The notes beneath the pieces are model-generated. The model did no database searches and was not told the DNA's origin. It saw nothing but the letters and a program-made list of their open reading frames with translations. Both the position numbers and the translations under genes were made by a program. DNA of 62,078 nucleotides from Pseudomonas sp. GM18 (GTDB taxonomy: Bacteria > Pseudomonadota > Gammaproteobacteria > Pseudomonadales > Pseudomonadaceae). Shown in pieces: positions 43,082 through 52,710 of the stretch (within the stretch, counting starts at the first letter, position 1; each line of letters starts with the position of its first letter). The stretch lies in contig NZ_AKJT01000039.1 of NCBI RefSeq assembly GCF_000282195.1, positions 1 through 62,078 of the forward strand, given 5' to 3'.

Positions 43082-43811
43082 CGTGTCGGGCCCCACGGTG
43101 GCCCTGCAACAGCAACTGCTGCGCGATCTGTCCCACGAGTTGCGCACGCCGCTCAGCCGGTTACGGGTGGCCTGCGAAAGCGAGCAGGACCTGGAGCAAT
43201 TGCGCGAACGCATTAGCCGGGAAGTAGACGGCATGCAGCGCCTGGTCGAGGATGCGCTGCAACTGGCCTGGCTCGACACTGAGCGCACGCCGTTGCCCGA
43301 TGAAGCGATCCAGGTCCAGGCCTTGTGGGAAATGCTCACGGAAAACGCCTGCTATGAAAGTGGCTGGCCGGCGAGTCAGTTGCACTGTGCGGTGGATTCG
43401 TCCTGCTGGGTGCGCGGCAATCTCAATACGTTGGCTCAAGCGCTGGAAAACATCCTGCGCAATGCCATTCGTCATTCACCGAAGGGCGGTGTCGTGACGC
43501 TCGATGGCAGGCGCGATGGCGACTTCTGGCATCTGTGGCTGGAAGACGAGGGCGGCGGGGTAGCTGATGCGGATCTTGAACGGATCTTCTCTCCCTTCAT
43601 CCGGCTCGAGGGTTCGCTGCCCGGGGAGGGTGGGTTCGGGTTGGGGTTGAGCATCGCGAGGAATGCGGTGCAGCGGCAGGGCGGGAGTTTGTGGGCTGAG
43701 AACACTGAGACTGGGTTGCGGTTGAATATGCGGTTGTTCGCACATGACGTTTTAACCGTGTCGTCGCCATCGCGGGCAAGCCTTGCTCCTACGGGATGTG
43801 TGTTGCCTTGA
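43068..43811 (+). pseudogene. Truncated sensor histidine kinase, PirS-like (input domain lost)
   Basis: Only 247 residues remain. After MKWSDVSGPTVA the frame goes straight into the HisKA motif LSHELRTPLSRL (His23), with HATPase_c following (NILRNAIRHSP, EDEGGGVADAD, GFGLGLSIARN). The membrane segments, periplasmic sensor and HAMP of a normal kinase are missing. The start overlaps the regulator stop by 14 bp, as in an intact operon, so an internal deletion is likely. The C-terminal tail is encoded by REP-like sequence. It may still be translated as a soluble kinase. Confidence 0.75.
43761..43800. repeat. REP remnant inside the kinase 3' end
   Basis: CCATCGCGGGCAAGC (from 43769) followed by TGCTCCTACGGG joins halves of two REP classes seen elsewhere (34710, 48721). 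It is in frame with the end of the truncated kinase. Confidence 0.6.
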
Positions 43812-44081
43812 GGCTGTGCGGGTTTACCCGGTCGAACTTGTTTCGCATGCACCAGTTCTATGAGACTTATCACGCTGAAGAGAAAGTCGCACCACTGGTG
43901 CGACAATTGTCCTGGTCGCACAACCTGATCATTTTCAGCCAGAGTGAATGTCGCGCAAGGTGAAGAGTACTGATCCAGCCCCTTATTCCCATAAGCCATA
44001 AGCCCCTTACTTTGCGTGATATGGCCTGCGCACGTTTGCCGGTATGATAGGCGCCCCCGCAGTCCGGATTGCGAATACGCC

Positions 44082-44984
44082 ATGACCTTGCAGTACCCAA
44101 CCATCGCCGATTGCGTCGGCAACACTCCGCTGGTCCGTTTGCAGCGCCTGCCTGGCGTCACCAGCAACACTCTTTTGCTCAAGCTCGAAGGGAACAACCC
44201 GGCGGGTTCGGTCAAGGATCGTCCGGCGCTGTCGATGATCACCCGCGCCGAATTGCGCGGGCAGATCCACGTTGGCGATACGCTGATCGAAGCGACCTCG
44301 GGCAATACCGGGATCGCCCTGGCCATGGCCGCCGCGATCAAGGGTTACAAGATGATCCTGATCATGCCGGACAACTCCAGCGCCGAGCGTAAAGCCGCGA
44401 TGACGGCCTATGGCGCCGAGCTGATTCTGGTCAGCCAGGAAGAAGGCATGGAAGGCGCGCGCGACCTCGCCCAGCGAATGGAAGCCGAAGGCCGTGGCAA
44501 GGTGCTGGACCAGTTTGCCAACTTCGACAATCCCGAGGCGCACTACACCACCACCGGTCCGGAAATCTGGCGTCAGACCCAGGGCACCATCACCCATTTC
44601 GTCAGCTCGATGGGCACCACCGGCACCATTATGGGCGTCTCGCGCTACCTCAAGGAACAGAACGAGAACGTGCAGATCATCGGTCTGCAACCGATGGAAG
44701 GCTCTGCAATTCCGGGCATCCGCCGCTGGCCGCAGGAATACCTGCCGAAGATCTACCAGGTCGATCGTGTGGACCGGATCGTCGACATGGCGCAAAGCGA
44801 AGCCGAGGACGTGACTCGTCGTCTGGCGCGCGAAGAAGGCATTTTCTGCGGCGTGTCCTCGGGCGGTGCCGTGGCGGCGATGCTGCGCTTGTCCAAAGAA
44901 GTTGAAAACGCGGTGATCGTCGCGATCATCTGTGACCGTGGCGACCGTTACTTGTCGACCGGCATTTTCGACGCGCCCAACTGA
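44082..44984 (+). CDS. cysM: Cysteine synthase B CysM
   Basis: The 300-residue PLP enzyme has Lys45 in [24 protein letters not shown] and the PLP phosphate loop [10 protein letters not shown]. It makes cysteine from O-acetylserine with sulphide or thiosulphate. The ATG at 44082 begins [18 protein letters not shown]; the longer frame is rejected. It overlaps rlmD by one base (TGATG). Confidence 0.94.
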   Translation: MTLQYPTIADCVGNTPLVRLQRLPGVTSNTLLLKLEGNNPAGSVKDRPALSMITRAELRGQIHVGDTLIEATSGNTGIALAMAAAIKGYKMILIMPDNSSAERKAAMTAYGAELILVSQEEGMEGARDLAQRMEAEGRGKVLDQFANFDNPEAHYTTTGPEIWRQTQGTITHFVSSMGTTGTIMGVSRYLKEQNENVQIIGLQPMEGSAIPGIRRWPQEYLPKIYQVDRVDRIVDMAQSEAEDVTRRLAREEGIFCGVSSGGAVAAMLRLSKEVENAVIVAIICDRGDRYLSTGIFDAPN

Positions 44985-46336
44985 TGGCCAAGCAAGAGAG
45001 AGGCCTGCGCTTCCAGCCCACGGGCGGCAGCAAGGCCCCGCAAGTCCCGACCGGCAAAAAGCAGCGCTTGACCATCGAGCGCCTGGCCAATGACGGTCGC
45101 GGTATCGCGTTTTTTGAAGGTCGCACCTGGTTCGTCATCGGCGCATTGGCCGGTGAAGAAGTCGAGGCGCGGGTCTTGGGTGCCCACGGTAAAGTGGTCG
45201 AGGCGCGTACCGAACGGGTGTTCCAGGCCAGCCAATTGCGTCGCCCGGCACCGTGCGCCCATGCCGGTCGCTGCGGTGGTTGCAGCGTGCAGCATCTGCC
45301 CCACAACGAACAGCTCGCCCTGAAACAGCGCATGCTCGCCGAGCAGTTGTCACGGGTCGCCGGCGTCGAACCCGAAGAGTGGGCCGCACCATTGAGTGGT
45401 CCGGAATTCGGCTATCGGCGTCGTGCCCGGGTGGCGGTGCGTTGGGACATGAAGGCGAAAAAACTCGAAGTCGGTTTCCGCGCCGCCGGCAGCCAGGACA
45501 TCGTCGCCATCAACGAATGCCTGGTGCTGGTACAGCCTTTGCAACCGATCATGACCCGCTTGCCGGACATGCTGCGGCGCTTGAGCAAACCTCAGGCACT
45601 GGGGCATGTGGAATTGTTCAGCGGGTCGTCATTGGCGGTATTGCTGCGGCACATGGCGCCGTTGTCCGAAGCCGACATGACGATCCTCAAGGAATTCTGC
45701 GCGTTCCATGAGGCCCAGTTGTGGCTGCATGGCGACGGCGAGCCGCAACCGGTCGAGGCCGATCAGTCCCTGGGCTATCGCCTAGAACAGTGGGATTTGA
45801 ACCTGGCGTATCGGCCGGGAGATTTCATCCAGGTCAACGCCGGGGTCAACGAAGCGATGGTCGCCCAGGCGCTGGAGTGGTTGGCGCCCAAACCCGATGA
45901 GCGGGTTCTGGATCTGTTCTGCGGGCTGGGCAATTTTGCCTTGCCGCTGGCCAAGACCGTTCGCGAAGTGGTGGCGGTGGAAGGCGTGCAGGCCATGGTC
46001 GAGCGGGCCGCCGCGAATGCCGCTAGCAACAATCTGAATAATGCGAAGTTTTTTCAGGCCGATTTATCCCAGCCTTTGGCTGATGCCGAATGGGCCAGCG
46101 AAGGCTTTTGTGCGGTACTCTTGGACCCACCTCGCGACGGTGCTTTCGAGGTGGTGCGCAAGCTTGCGTCCCTGGGGGCCGAACGATTGGTTTATGTGTC
46201 GTGCAACCCTGCAACTCTGGCGCGCGACACGGTCGAATTGATCAAGCAGGGCTACCGGTTAAAACGTGCCGGGATTCTCGATATGTTTCCTCAAACGGCG
46301 CATGTCGAGGCCATGGCGTTATTTGAAGCGAGCTAG
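44984..46336 (+). CDS. rlmD: 23S rRNA (uracil(1939)-C5)-methyltransferase RlmD
   Basis: The 450-residue protein has an N-terminal TRAM domain (about 20-85), the iron-sulphur cysteines [18 protein letters not shown]-binding [16 protein letters not shown] and the catalytic Cys in [24 protein letters not shown] is also visible. It methylates U1939 of 23S rRNA. It is coupled to cysM and precedes relA, as PA0933 precedes PA0934. Confidence 0.95.
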   Translation: MAKQERGLRFQPTGGSKAPQVPTGKKQRLTIERLANDGRGIAFFEGRTWFVIGALAGEEVEARVLGAHGKVVEARTERVFQASQLRRPAPCAHAGRCGGCSVQHLPHNEQLALKQRMLAEQLSRVAGVEPEEWAAPLSGPEFGYRRRARVAVRWDMKAKKLEVGFRAAGSQDIVAINECLVLVQPLQPIMTRLPDMLRRLSKPQALGHVELFSGSSLAVLLRHMAPLSEADMTILKEFCAFHEAQLWLHGDGEPQPVEADQSLGYRLEQWDLNLAYRPGDFIQVNAGVNEAMVAQALEWLAPKPDERVLDLFCGLGNFALPLAKTVREVVAVEGVQAMVERAAANAASNNLNNAKFFQADLSQPLADAEWASEGFCAVLLDPPRDGAFEVVRKLASLGAERLVYVSCNPATLARDTVELIKQGYRLKRAGILDMFPQTAHVEAMALFEAS

Positions 46337-46457
46337 GATGGCTCGTCTGGTCCGACTGACCGTCCGTGCCGCCACGCATCAGCCCGGCGGGGCGCCCGGA
46401 CAATGAAGGTCAGCGATTTGACGCATTGAATCTGCGTCGTAGGGAAGGTAAAGCAAG

Positions 46458-48701
46458 ATGGTACAGGTGAGAGCACACCAGCCGATCAACACTGACGGCA
46501 GTATCAATCTCGAGGCTTGGCTCGATCACGCGGTCAGTATCGATACGGCACTGGATCGCGAAGCCTTGAAAGAAGCCTGCGAGTTCGCTCGCGAGGCCGA
46601 ACAACAAGCCAATGCGGCGAAAAACCTGTGGTCCGAAGGGACCTCGAGTTTCCGCACCGGCCTTGAGATCGCCGAGATTCTCGCCGACCTCAAACTCGAT
46701 CAGGATTCGCTGGTCGCGGCAGTCTTGTACCGCGGCGTGCGCGAAGGCCAGATCCAGTTGCCGGCGGTCAGCCAGCGCTTCGGCCCGCTGGTCGCCAAAC
46801 TGATTGACGGCGTGCAACGCATGGCGGCAATCAGCGACAGCCTGAGTCCGCGTAAATCCATGGTGATGGGCACCCAGGGCCAGGTGGAAAACCTGCGCAA
46901 GATGCTCGTGGCCATGGTCGACGACGTGCGCGTCGCGCTGATCAAACTGGCCGAACGCACCTGCGCGATCCGCGCGGTGAAAACCGCCGACGACGAGAAG
47001 CGTAACCGCGTCGCCCGTGAAGTCTTCGACATCTATGCGCCGTTGGCTCACCGCCTCGGTATCGGTCATATCAAGTGGGAGCTGGAGGACTTGTCCTTCC
47101 GTTACCTCGAGCCCGACCAGTACAAGCAGATCGCCAAGTTGCTCCACGAGCGACGGCTGGATCGCGAGCGTTTCATCAGCGATGTGATGACCCAGCTCAA
47201 AAACGAATTGCACGCCACCGGCGTCGATGCCGACATCAGCGGCCGGGCCAAACACATCTATTCGATCTGGCGCAAAATGCAGCGCAAGGGTCTGGAGTTC
47301 AGCCAGATCTACGACGTGCGCGCCGTTCGCGTGCTGGTGCCGGAAATGCGCGACTGCTACACCGCGCTCGGCATCGTCCACACCCTGTGGCGGCACATCC
47401 CGAAAGAGTTCGACGACTACATCGCCAACCCGAAAGAGAACGGCTACCGCTCGCTGCACACCGCGGTGATCGGCCCTGAAGGCAAGGTGCTGGAAGTGCA
47501 GATCCGCACCCACGCCATGCACGAAGAAGCCGAGCTGGGTGTTTGCGCGCACTGGCGTTACAAGGGCACCGACGTCAAGTCCGGCTCGAACCACTACGAA
47601 GAGAAAATCTCCTGGCTGCGTCAGGTCCTCGAGTGGCACGAAGAGTTGGGCGATATCGGCGGCCTTGCCGAACAGCTGCGGGTCGATATCGAGCCGGACC
47701 GGGTTTATATCTTCACTCCCGACGGTCATGCCATCGACTTGCCGAAGGGCGCGACACCGCTGGACTTCGCTTACCGCGTGCACACCGAAATCGGTCACAA
47801 CTGCCGCGGCGCCAAGATCAACGGGCGCATCGTGCCGCTCAACTACAGCCTGCAAACCGGTGAACAGGTCGAGATCATCACCAGCAAGCACGGCACCCCG
47901 AGCCGCGACTGGCTGAACCCGAACCTGGGTTACATCACCACGTCGCGGGCCCGGGCGAAGATCGTTCACTGGTTCAAGTTGCAGGCCCGCGATCAGAACG
48001 TCGCTGCCGGTAAAACCTTGATCGAGCGCGAACTCAATCGCCTCGGCCTGCCGCAGGTGGATTTCGACAAGCTGGCCGATAAGGCCAACATGAAGACCGC
48101 CGAGGACATGTTCGCCGCGTTGGGCGCAGGCGATTTGCGCCTGGCGCAACTGGTGAACCTGGCGCAGCAACTGGTCGAGCCGGAACGCGGCAACGAACAG
48201 CTGGAACTGATCCCGCGCAAAGCCACCGGCTACAAACCGGGCAAGCGCGGTGATATCCAGATCCAGGGCGTCGGCAACCTGATGACCCAGATGGCCGGCT
48301 GCTGCCAGCCGTTGCCGGGGGACGCCATCGTCGGTTACATCACCCAGGGCCGGGGCGTGAGCATCCACCGTCAGGACTGCGCCTCGGTGCTGCAACTGGC
48401 CGGGCGCGAGCCGGAGCGGATCATCCAGGTCAGCTGGGGGCCGGTGCCGGTGCTCACCTATCCGGTGGACATCATCATTCGCGCCTACGACCGTTCCGGT
48501 CTGCTGCGTGACGTATCGCAGGTGCTGCTCAACGAGCGGATCAACGTGCTGGCGGTCAACACCCGCTCGAACAAAGAGGACAACACCGCGCTGATGTCCC
48601 TGACCATCGAGATTCCGGGGCTGGATGCACTGGGGCGGTTGCTGGGGCGGATTTCCCAGTTGCCGAACATCATCGAAACCCGCCGTAACCGCACACCATA
48701 A
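46458..48701 (+). CDS. relA: GTP pyrophosphokinase RelA
   Basis: The 747-residue (p)ppGpp synthetase has a degenerate N-terminal hydrolase domain in which the HD motif is lost (VAAVLYRGVREGQ). Then come the synthetase domain (RVLVPEMRDCYTALG, ENGYRSLHTAVIGP), TGS (VYIFTPDGHAIDLPKGATPLDFAY), a zinc-finger-like Cys pair (GCCQPLPGD) and a C-terminal ACT domain. It senses uncharged tRNA on ribosomes. GGAAGG lies before the ATG at 46458. Confidence 0.96.
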   Translation: MVQVRAHQPINTDGSINLEAWLDHAVSIDTALDREALKEACEFAREAEQQANAAKNLWSEGTSSFRTGLEIAEILADLKLDQDSLVAAVLYRGVREGQIQLPAVSQRFGPLVAKLIDGVQRMAAISDSLSPRKSMVMGTQGQVENLRKMLVAMVDDVRVALIKLAERTCAIRAVKTADDEKRNRVAREVFDIYAPLAHRLGIGHIKWELEDLSFRYLEPDQYKQIAKLLHERRLDRERFISDVMTQLKNELHATGVDADISGRAKHIYSIWRKMQRKGLEFSQIYDVRAVRVLVPEMRDCYTALGIVHTLWRHIPKEFDDYIANPKENGYRSLHTAVIGPEGKVLEVQIRTHAMHEEAELGVCAHWRYKGTDVKSGSNHYEEKISWLRQVLEWHEELGDIGGLAEQLRVDIEPDRVYIFTPDGHAIDLPKGATPLDFAYRVHTEIGHNCRGAKINGRIVPLNYSLQTGEQVEIITSKHGTPSRDWLNPNLGYITTSRARAKIVHWFKLQARDQNVAAGKTLIERELNRLGLPQVDFDKLADKANMKTAEDMFAALGAGDLRLAQLVNLAQQLVEPERGNEQLELIPRKATGYKPGKRGDIQIQGVGNLMTQMAGCCQPLPGDAIVGYITQGRGVSIHRQDCASVLQLAGREPERIIQVSWGPVPVLTYPVDIIIRAYDRSGLLRDVSQVLLNERINVLAVNTRSNKEDNTALMSLTIEIPGLDALGRLLGRISQLPNIIETRRNRTP

Positions 48702-48720
48702 GCGGTGAACGGTCTCCCTG

Positions 48721-48755
48721 TGTAGGAGCTGCCGAAGGCTCGGGCCGCTCCTACA
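48721..48755. repeat. Short REP hairpin
   Basis: TGTAGGAGC (48721-48729) and GCTCCTACA (48747-48755) flank a 17-nt loop containing TGCCGAAGGCTCGGGCC. It sits between relA and mazG. Confidence 0.8.
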
Positions 48756-48783
48756 GTGGTCGGCGATTGAATGAGAGTGATTG

Positions 48784-49617
48784 ATGTACAGCCTTGAAGA
48801 CCTGCTGCACCTGATGAACCGTCTGCGCGACCCGCAGTACGGCTGCCCGTGGGACATCAAGCAAACCTACGCCACCATCGTCCCGCACACTCTGGAAGAA
48901 GCCTACGAAGTCGCCGACGCCATCGAACGCGGCGATTTCGATCACTTGCAGGGTGAGTTGGGCGACTTGTTGTTCCAGGTGGTTTATTACAGCCAACTGG
49001 CTCGGGAAGAAGGGCGCTTTGAATTCGTTGGCGTGGTCGACAGCATCACGCGCAAGTTGATCCGCCGTCATCCTCACGTATTCCCCACCGGTGATCTGTA
49101 CGCGCCGCTGGACGTCCCTCGTTTGAATGAAGAGCAGGTCAAACAGCGCTGGGAAGAGATCAAGGCTGAAGAACGTGCCGAGAAGTCTTCGGCGCCGGAG
49201 CAGTTGTCCTTGCTCGATGACGTACCTGCGGCACTTCCGGCGTTGTCCCGTTCGGCAAAACTGCAGAAGCGCGCGGGGCAGGTCGGTTTCGACTGGCCGG
49301 ACGCCTTGCCGGTGCTCGACAAGGTTCGCGAAGAGCTCGATGAAGTGCTCGAAGCCATGGCCGACAATGACTCGGCGGCGATTGCCGATGAAGTCGGCGA
49401 CCTGCTGTTTTCCGTGGTCAATCTGGCGCGACACCTCAAGGTCGATCCGGAAACCGCACTGCGTGGCGCGAACACAAAGTTTGAAAGACGCTTCCGATTT
49501 ATCGAACAGGCATTGCGCGACACCCACCGTCCCATAGAAGATTGCACCCTCGAAGAGTTGGACGCCTTGTGGGGCGAAGCCAAACGTCAGGAAAAGAATT
49601 TGCCCAGCTGCGGCTGA
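48784..49617 (+). CDS. mazG: Nucleoside triphosphate pyrophosphohydrolase MazG
   Basis: The 277-residue protein has two MazG domains: CPWDIKQTYATIVPHTLEEAYE and GELGDLLFQVVYY, then DALPVLDKVREELDEVLEAM and DEVGDLLFSVVNLARHL. It removes pyrophosphate from NTPs and lowers ppGpp signalling in E. coli. The ATG at 48784 has GAGAG upstream. Adjacency to relA is conserved. Confidence 0.93.
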   Translation: MYSLEDLLHLMNRLRDPQYGCPWDIKQTYATIVPHTLEEAYEVADAIERGDFDHLQGELGDLLFQVVYYSQLAREEGRFEFVGVVDSITRKLIRRHPHVFPTGDLYAPLDVPRLNEEQVKQRWEEIKAEERAEKSSAPEQLSLLDDVPAALPALSRSAKLQKRAGQVGFDWPDALPVLDKVREELDEVLEAMADNDSAAIADEVGDLLFSVVNLARHLKVDPETALRGANTKFERRFRFIEQALRDTHRPIEDCTLEELDALWGEAKRQEKNLPSCG

Positions 49618-49642
49618 GCTGTTGCCTAAGTGAGTAAGCACC

Positions 49643-50185
49643 ATGAGCCTTTCCCTTCGCGACCAGTTGCTCAAAGCAGGGCTGGTCAACCAAAAGCAGG
49701 CCAAACAGGTCGGCAAAGAAAAACAGAAACAACAGCGTCTGGCCCACAAAGGCCAGATCGAACTCGATGACTCCCAGCAACGTGCGGCTCAGGAAGCCAT
49801 GGCCGAGAAGGTCAAGCGCGACCAGGAGCTCAACCGTCAGCAGCAGGAGAAGGCCGAGCAGAAGGCCCGCGCCGCCCAGGTCAAGCAATTGATCGAAGTC
49901 TCGCGCCTGCCCAAGCTGAACACCGAGGACTACTACAACTTCGTCGACGACAAGAAGGTCAAGCGCATCTCCGTCAACACCCTGATGCGCAACAAGCTCA
50001 GCAGCGGTTCCCTGGCGATCGTGCATCACGCTGGCGGTTACGAAGTGATCCCTCGTGAAGCGGCCCTGAAGATCCAGGAGCGCGATCCACAGCGCATCGT
50101 GCAGCTGAGTGTGAAGACAGAAGAAGTCAGCGCCGAGGACGATCCATACGCGGCCTATCAGATTCCTGACGATCTGATGTGGTAA
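49643..50185 (+). CDS. DUF2058 family protein (YaiL-like)
   Basis: The 180-residue highly charged protein has a long Lys/Gln/Glu helix, probably a coiled coil (about 15-85; KQAKQVGKEKQKQQRLAHKG), and a compact C-terminal part (TEDYYNFVDDKKVKRI, LAIVHHAGGYEVIPREAA). It matches DUF2058. 25 bp after mazG and probably cotranscribed. Function unknown; nucleoprotein binding is plausible given the charge. Confidence 0.88.
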   Translation: MSLSLRDQLLKAGLVNQKQAKQVGKEKQKQQRLAHKGQIELDDSQQRAAQEAMAEKVKRDQELNRQQQEKAEQKARAAQVKQLIEVSRLPKLNTEDYYNFVDDKKVKRISVNTLMRNKLSSGSLAIVHHAGGYEVIPREAALKIQERDPQRIVQLSVKTEEVSAEDDPYAAYQIPDDLMW

Positions 50186-50203
50186 GCCGTTAGCAGCTGC
50201 AAC

Positions 50204-50238
50204 AACGACAAACCCCGCTCATGGCGGGGTTTGTCGTT
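50204..50238. terminator. Long bidirectional terminator
   Basis: AACGACAAACCCCGC/GCGGGGTTTGTCGTT is a perfect 15-bp stem with a 5-nt loop ending in TTTT. It serves the DUF2058 gene and the convergent small gene at 50252. Confidence 0.88.
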
Positions 50239-50251
50239 TTCAATGCGGCGG

Positions 50252-50440
50252 TTATGCAGAACGCGCTTCGCGTTGCTGCTCCAGTGTTTCCAGTTCGGCC
50301 TTGTATTGGTGGGCTTCGGTCTCGGAGTGGAACATCCCGACCAGCAGGTTTTGTTGATGTACGTCCCAGATGCGGATACCGGCGGCGATGCCTTCATGGG
50401 ACATATGTGAATCGTCGCGTTCAGTTACTTTTACAGTCAT
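50252..50440 (-). CDS. Small hypothetical protein (62 aa)
   Basis: It starts MTVKVTERDDSHMSHEG at the ATG at 50440 with GGAG upstream. The body (GIRIWDVHQQNLLVGMFHSETEAHQYKAEL split by charged turns) reads as a compact alpha/beta domain ending in a charged helix. No family recognised. The good ribosome binding site and terminator support a real gene. Confidence 0.7.
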   Translation of the reverse strand: MTVKVTERDDSHMSHEGIAAGIRIWDVHQQNLLVGMFHSETEAHQYKAELETLEQQREARSA

Positions 50441-50661
50441 CTGCTAGCTCCAATCTCTGTTATCTGCAGCAAGGCGTGTGCAGGCCTTTGTTATAAGTTT
50501 TGTTAGCTGGCTAAGTAAATGACTGAAATCGGCAACGGACTTTTGCAAAATCGAAGAAAGTGCTGCAGCCCGCGAAATACGCGACATTCAGTCGCAGGCT
50601 GTTGAGTTTCATGACAGATGTTTCATGTTTCAGGGCCGTCCGGCCGCACATAAAACCTGGC

Positions 50662-50697
50662 CAAAAAAAAACGCCCCGAACCAGTCGGGGCGTTTTC
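50662..50697 (-). terminator. Terminator after fabB
   Basis: On the minus strand ACGCCCCGA/TCGGGGCGT followed by T9. It lies 22 bp past the fabB stop and ends the fabA-fabB operon. Confidence 0.92.
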
Positions 50698-50718
50698 ATG
50701 TGTGGCGTAGGCGGGGTA

Positions 50719-51939
50719 TTACTTACCCTGCCAGCGCTTCAGTACCAGCGTGGCGTTGGTGCCACCGAAACCGAAGCTGTTGCTCATCACGGTGTTGATG
50801 GTGGCGTCTTCGCGAGTCTTGGTCAGGATTGGCATGTCTGCCACTTCCGGGTCCAGCTCGTCGATGTTGGCGGAACCCGCCATGAAGTTGCCTTCCATCA
50901 TCAGCATGCAGTAGATCGCTTCGTGAACGCCGGCGGCGCCCAGGGAGTGACCCGACAGGCTCTTGGTGGAGCTGATGGCCGGAGCGTTGTCGCCGAACAC
51001 TTCACGCACACCTTTCATTTCCATCACGTCGCCGACCGGAGTCGAGGTGCCGTGGGTGTTCAGGTAGTCGATCGGTGCGTCAACGGTGGACATGGCCATC
51101 TGCATGCAGCGGATGGCGCCTTCGCCGCTTGGGGCGACCATGTCGTAGCCATCGGAGGTCGCGCCATAGCCAACGATTTCCGCGTAGATCTTCGCGCCGC
51201 GGGCCAGAGCGTGTTCCAGCTCTTCGACCACGACCATGCCGCCACCGCCGGCGATGACGAAACCGTCACGCTTGGCGTCGTAGGCACGGGAAGCTTTTTC
51301 CGGGGTTTCGTTGTATTGGCTGGACAGCGCGCCCATGGCGTCGAACAGGAACGACTGGCTCCAGTGCTCTTCTTCACCGCCGCCGGCGAACACGATGTCC
51401 TGCTTGCCCATCTGGATCTGTTCCATGGCGGTACCGATGCAGTGAGCACTGGTGGCGCAGGCAGAAGCGATGGAGTAGTTCAGGCCCTTGATCTTGAACG
51501 GGGTGGCCAGGCAAGCGGAAACAGTGCTGCTCATGGTCCGCGTTACGCGGTATGGGCCGACGCGCTTGACGCCTTTCTCGCGCAGGATGTCCAGCGCTTC
51601 CATCTGGTTCAGTGTGGAGGCACCACCGGAACCGGCGATCAGGCCAGTACGCGGGTTGGAGACTTGCTCTTCGGTCAGACCGGAGTCTGCGATGGCATCT
51701 TTCATGGCCAGGTAGGCGTAAGCCGCCGCGTGGCCGACGAAGCGATAGATCTTGCGATCGATCAGCTCTTCGAGGGGAAGGTCGATGGAGCCGGAAACCT
51801 GGCTACGCAGACCCATTTCGGCATATTCCGGATTGAACCGGATGCCAGGGCGGCTTGCACGCAGGTTAGCGGAGACGGTCTCTTTGTCATTGCCCAGGCA
51901 CGAAACGATGCCCAGACCAGTGATAACGACGCGGCGCAT
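50719..51939 (-). CDS. fabB: 3-oxoacyl-ACP synthase I FabB
   Basis: The 406-residue condensing enzyme has nucleophile Cys161 in [11 protein letters not shown] and catalytic histidines in [11 protein letters not shown] and [11 protein letters not shown]. It elongates cis-3-decenoyl-ACP in unsaturated fatty acid synthesis. The ATG at 51939 lies 11 bp after fabA, so the two form an operon. Confidence 0.96.
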   Translation of the reverse strand: MRRVVITGLGIVSCLGNDKETVSANLRASRPGIRFNPEYAEMGLRSQVSGSIDLPLEELIDRKIYRFVGHAAAYAYLAMKDAIADSGLTEEQVSNPRTGLIAGSGGASTLNQMEALDILREKGVKRVGPYRVTRTMSSTVSACLATPFKIKGLNYSIASACATSAHCIGTAMEQIQMGKQDIVFAGGGEEEHWSQSFLFDAMGALSSQYNETPEKASRAYDAKRDGFVIAGGGGMVVVEELEHALARGAKIYAEIVGYGATSDGYDMVAPSGEGAIRCMQMAMSTVDAPIDYLNTHGTSTPVGDVMEMKGVREVFGDNAPAISSTKSLSGHSLGAAGVHEAIYCMLMMEGNFMAGSANIDELDPEVADMPILTKTREDATINTVMSNSFGFGGTNATLVLKRWQGK

Positions 51940-51950
51940 GCGGATAACCC

Positions 51951-52466
51951 TTAGAAGTTGTCAGTGGAGGTGAAAACGCCGACCCGAAGGCCTTCGGCGG
52001 TATAAATTTCGCGGCCGTCGACGGTCACGGAACCGTCGGCGATGGCCAGGTTCAGCTTGCCTTTGAGGACGCGCTTGATATGAATGTTATAGGTGACTTT
52101 CTTGGCGGTCGGCAGTACCTGACCGAAGAATTTCACTTCGCCCGAACCCAGGGCGCGACCGCGGCCCGGCAGACCTTGCCAGCCGAGGAAGAAACCGACC
52201 AGTTGCCACATGGCGTCAAGGCCCAGGCAGCCCGGCATCACCGGATCCCCTTCGAAGTGGCAACCGAAGAACCACAGGTCAGGAGTGATATCCAGCTCGG
52301 CGACCAATTCACCTTTGCCGTACTTGCCACCCTCTTCGGTGATCAGGGTGATGCGATCGACCATCAGCATGTTCGGGGCGGGCAGTTGCGCGTTACCTGG
52401 GCCGAACAGCTCACCACGACTGCAGCGCAGCAGGTCTTCCCGGGTAAAGGCGTTTTGTTTGGTCAT
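51951..52466 (-). CDS. fabA: 3-hydroxydecanoyl-ACP dehydratase/isomerase FabA
   Basis: The 171-residue hot-dog enzyme has active-site His70 in [10 protein letters not shown] and Asp84 in [10 protein letters not shown], the exact positions of the E. coli enzyme. It introduces the double bond of anaerobic unsaturated fatty acid synthesis. First gene of fabAB. A palindrome resembling a DesT operator lies 129-146 bp upstream of the ATG. Confidence 0.96.
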   Translation of the reverse strand: MTKQNAFTREDLLRCSRGELFGPGNAQLPAPNMLMVDRITLITEEGGKYGKGELVAELDITPDLWFFGCHFEGDPVMPGCLGLDAMWQLVGFFLGWQGLPGRGRALGSGEVKFFGQVLPTAKKVTYNIHIKRVLKGKLNLAIADGSVTVDGREIYTAEGLRVGVFTSTDNF

Positions 52467-52594
52467 GCGAGCTCCTCAATAGTCCATGCGGCAGGGGGGC
52501 GAACTTCCCGGCCGATCGAAGCGTTCATGCCTCGAGTCAGCAGCCTACTCATAGACTATTGCGTTGTAGTGAAAGTCACAGCACCAAGGACATG

Positions 52595-52612
52595 AATGTA
52601 CACTTGTGCACT
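52595..52612. promoter_or_regulatory. DesT/FabR-like operator upstream of fabAB
   Basis: On the minus strand AGTGCACAAGTGTACATT is an imperfect 18-bp palindrome of the form AGTGNACNNNNGTNCANT, as recalled for DesT sites of P. aeruginosa. DesT controls desCB and, less strongly, fabAB there (established); binding here is inferred. Confidence 0.45.
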
Positions 52613-52710
52613 GAAATTATTATTCAAGCCCCTTTTAGGGCCTGTTCGGGTGCCTAAGACTGCCGCACTTTCGTCTTTCACGCCAGTCGCAGATAGCCGA
52701 AAGGCCTGCA

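Noticed and set aside
48118..48220. Possible HD hydrolase activity of RelA
   Set aside because: The N-terminal domain lacks the HD motif, so this is a monofunctional synthetase as usual for RelA.
46410..48860. 816-codon minus-strand frame opposite relA
   Set aside because: Shadow of relA; the plus frame contains all RelA domains.
50511..50699. 62-codon minus-strand frame downstream of fabB
   Set aside because: It starts inside the fabB terminator and has no family signature.
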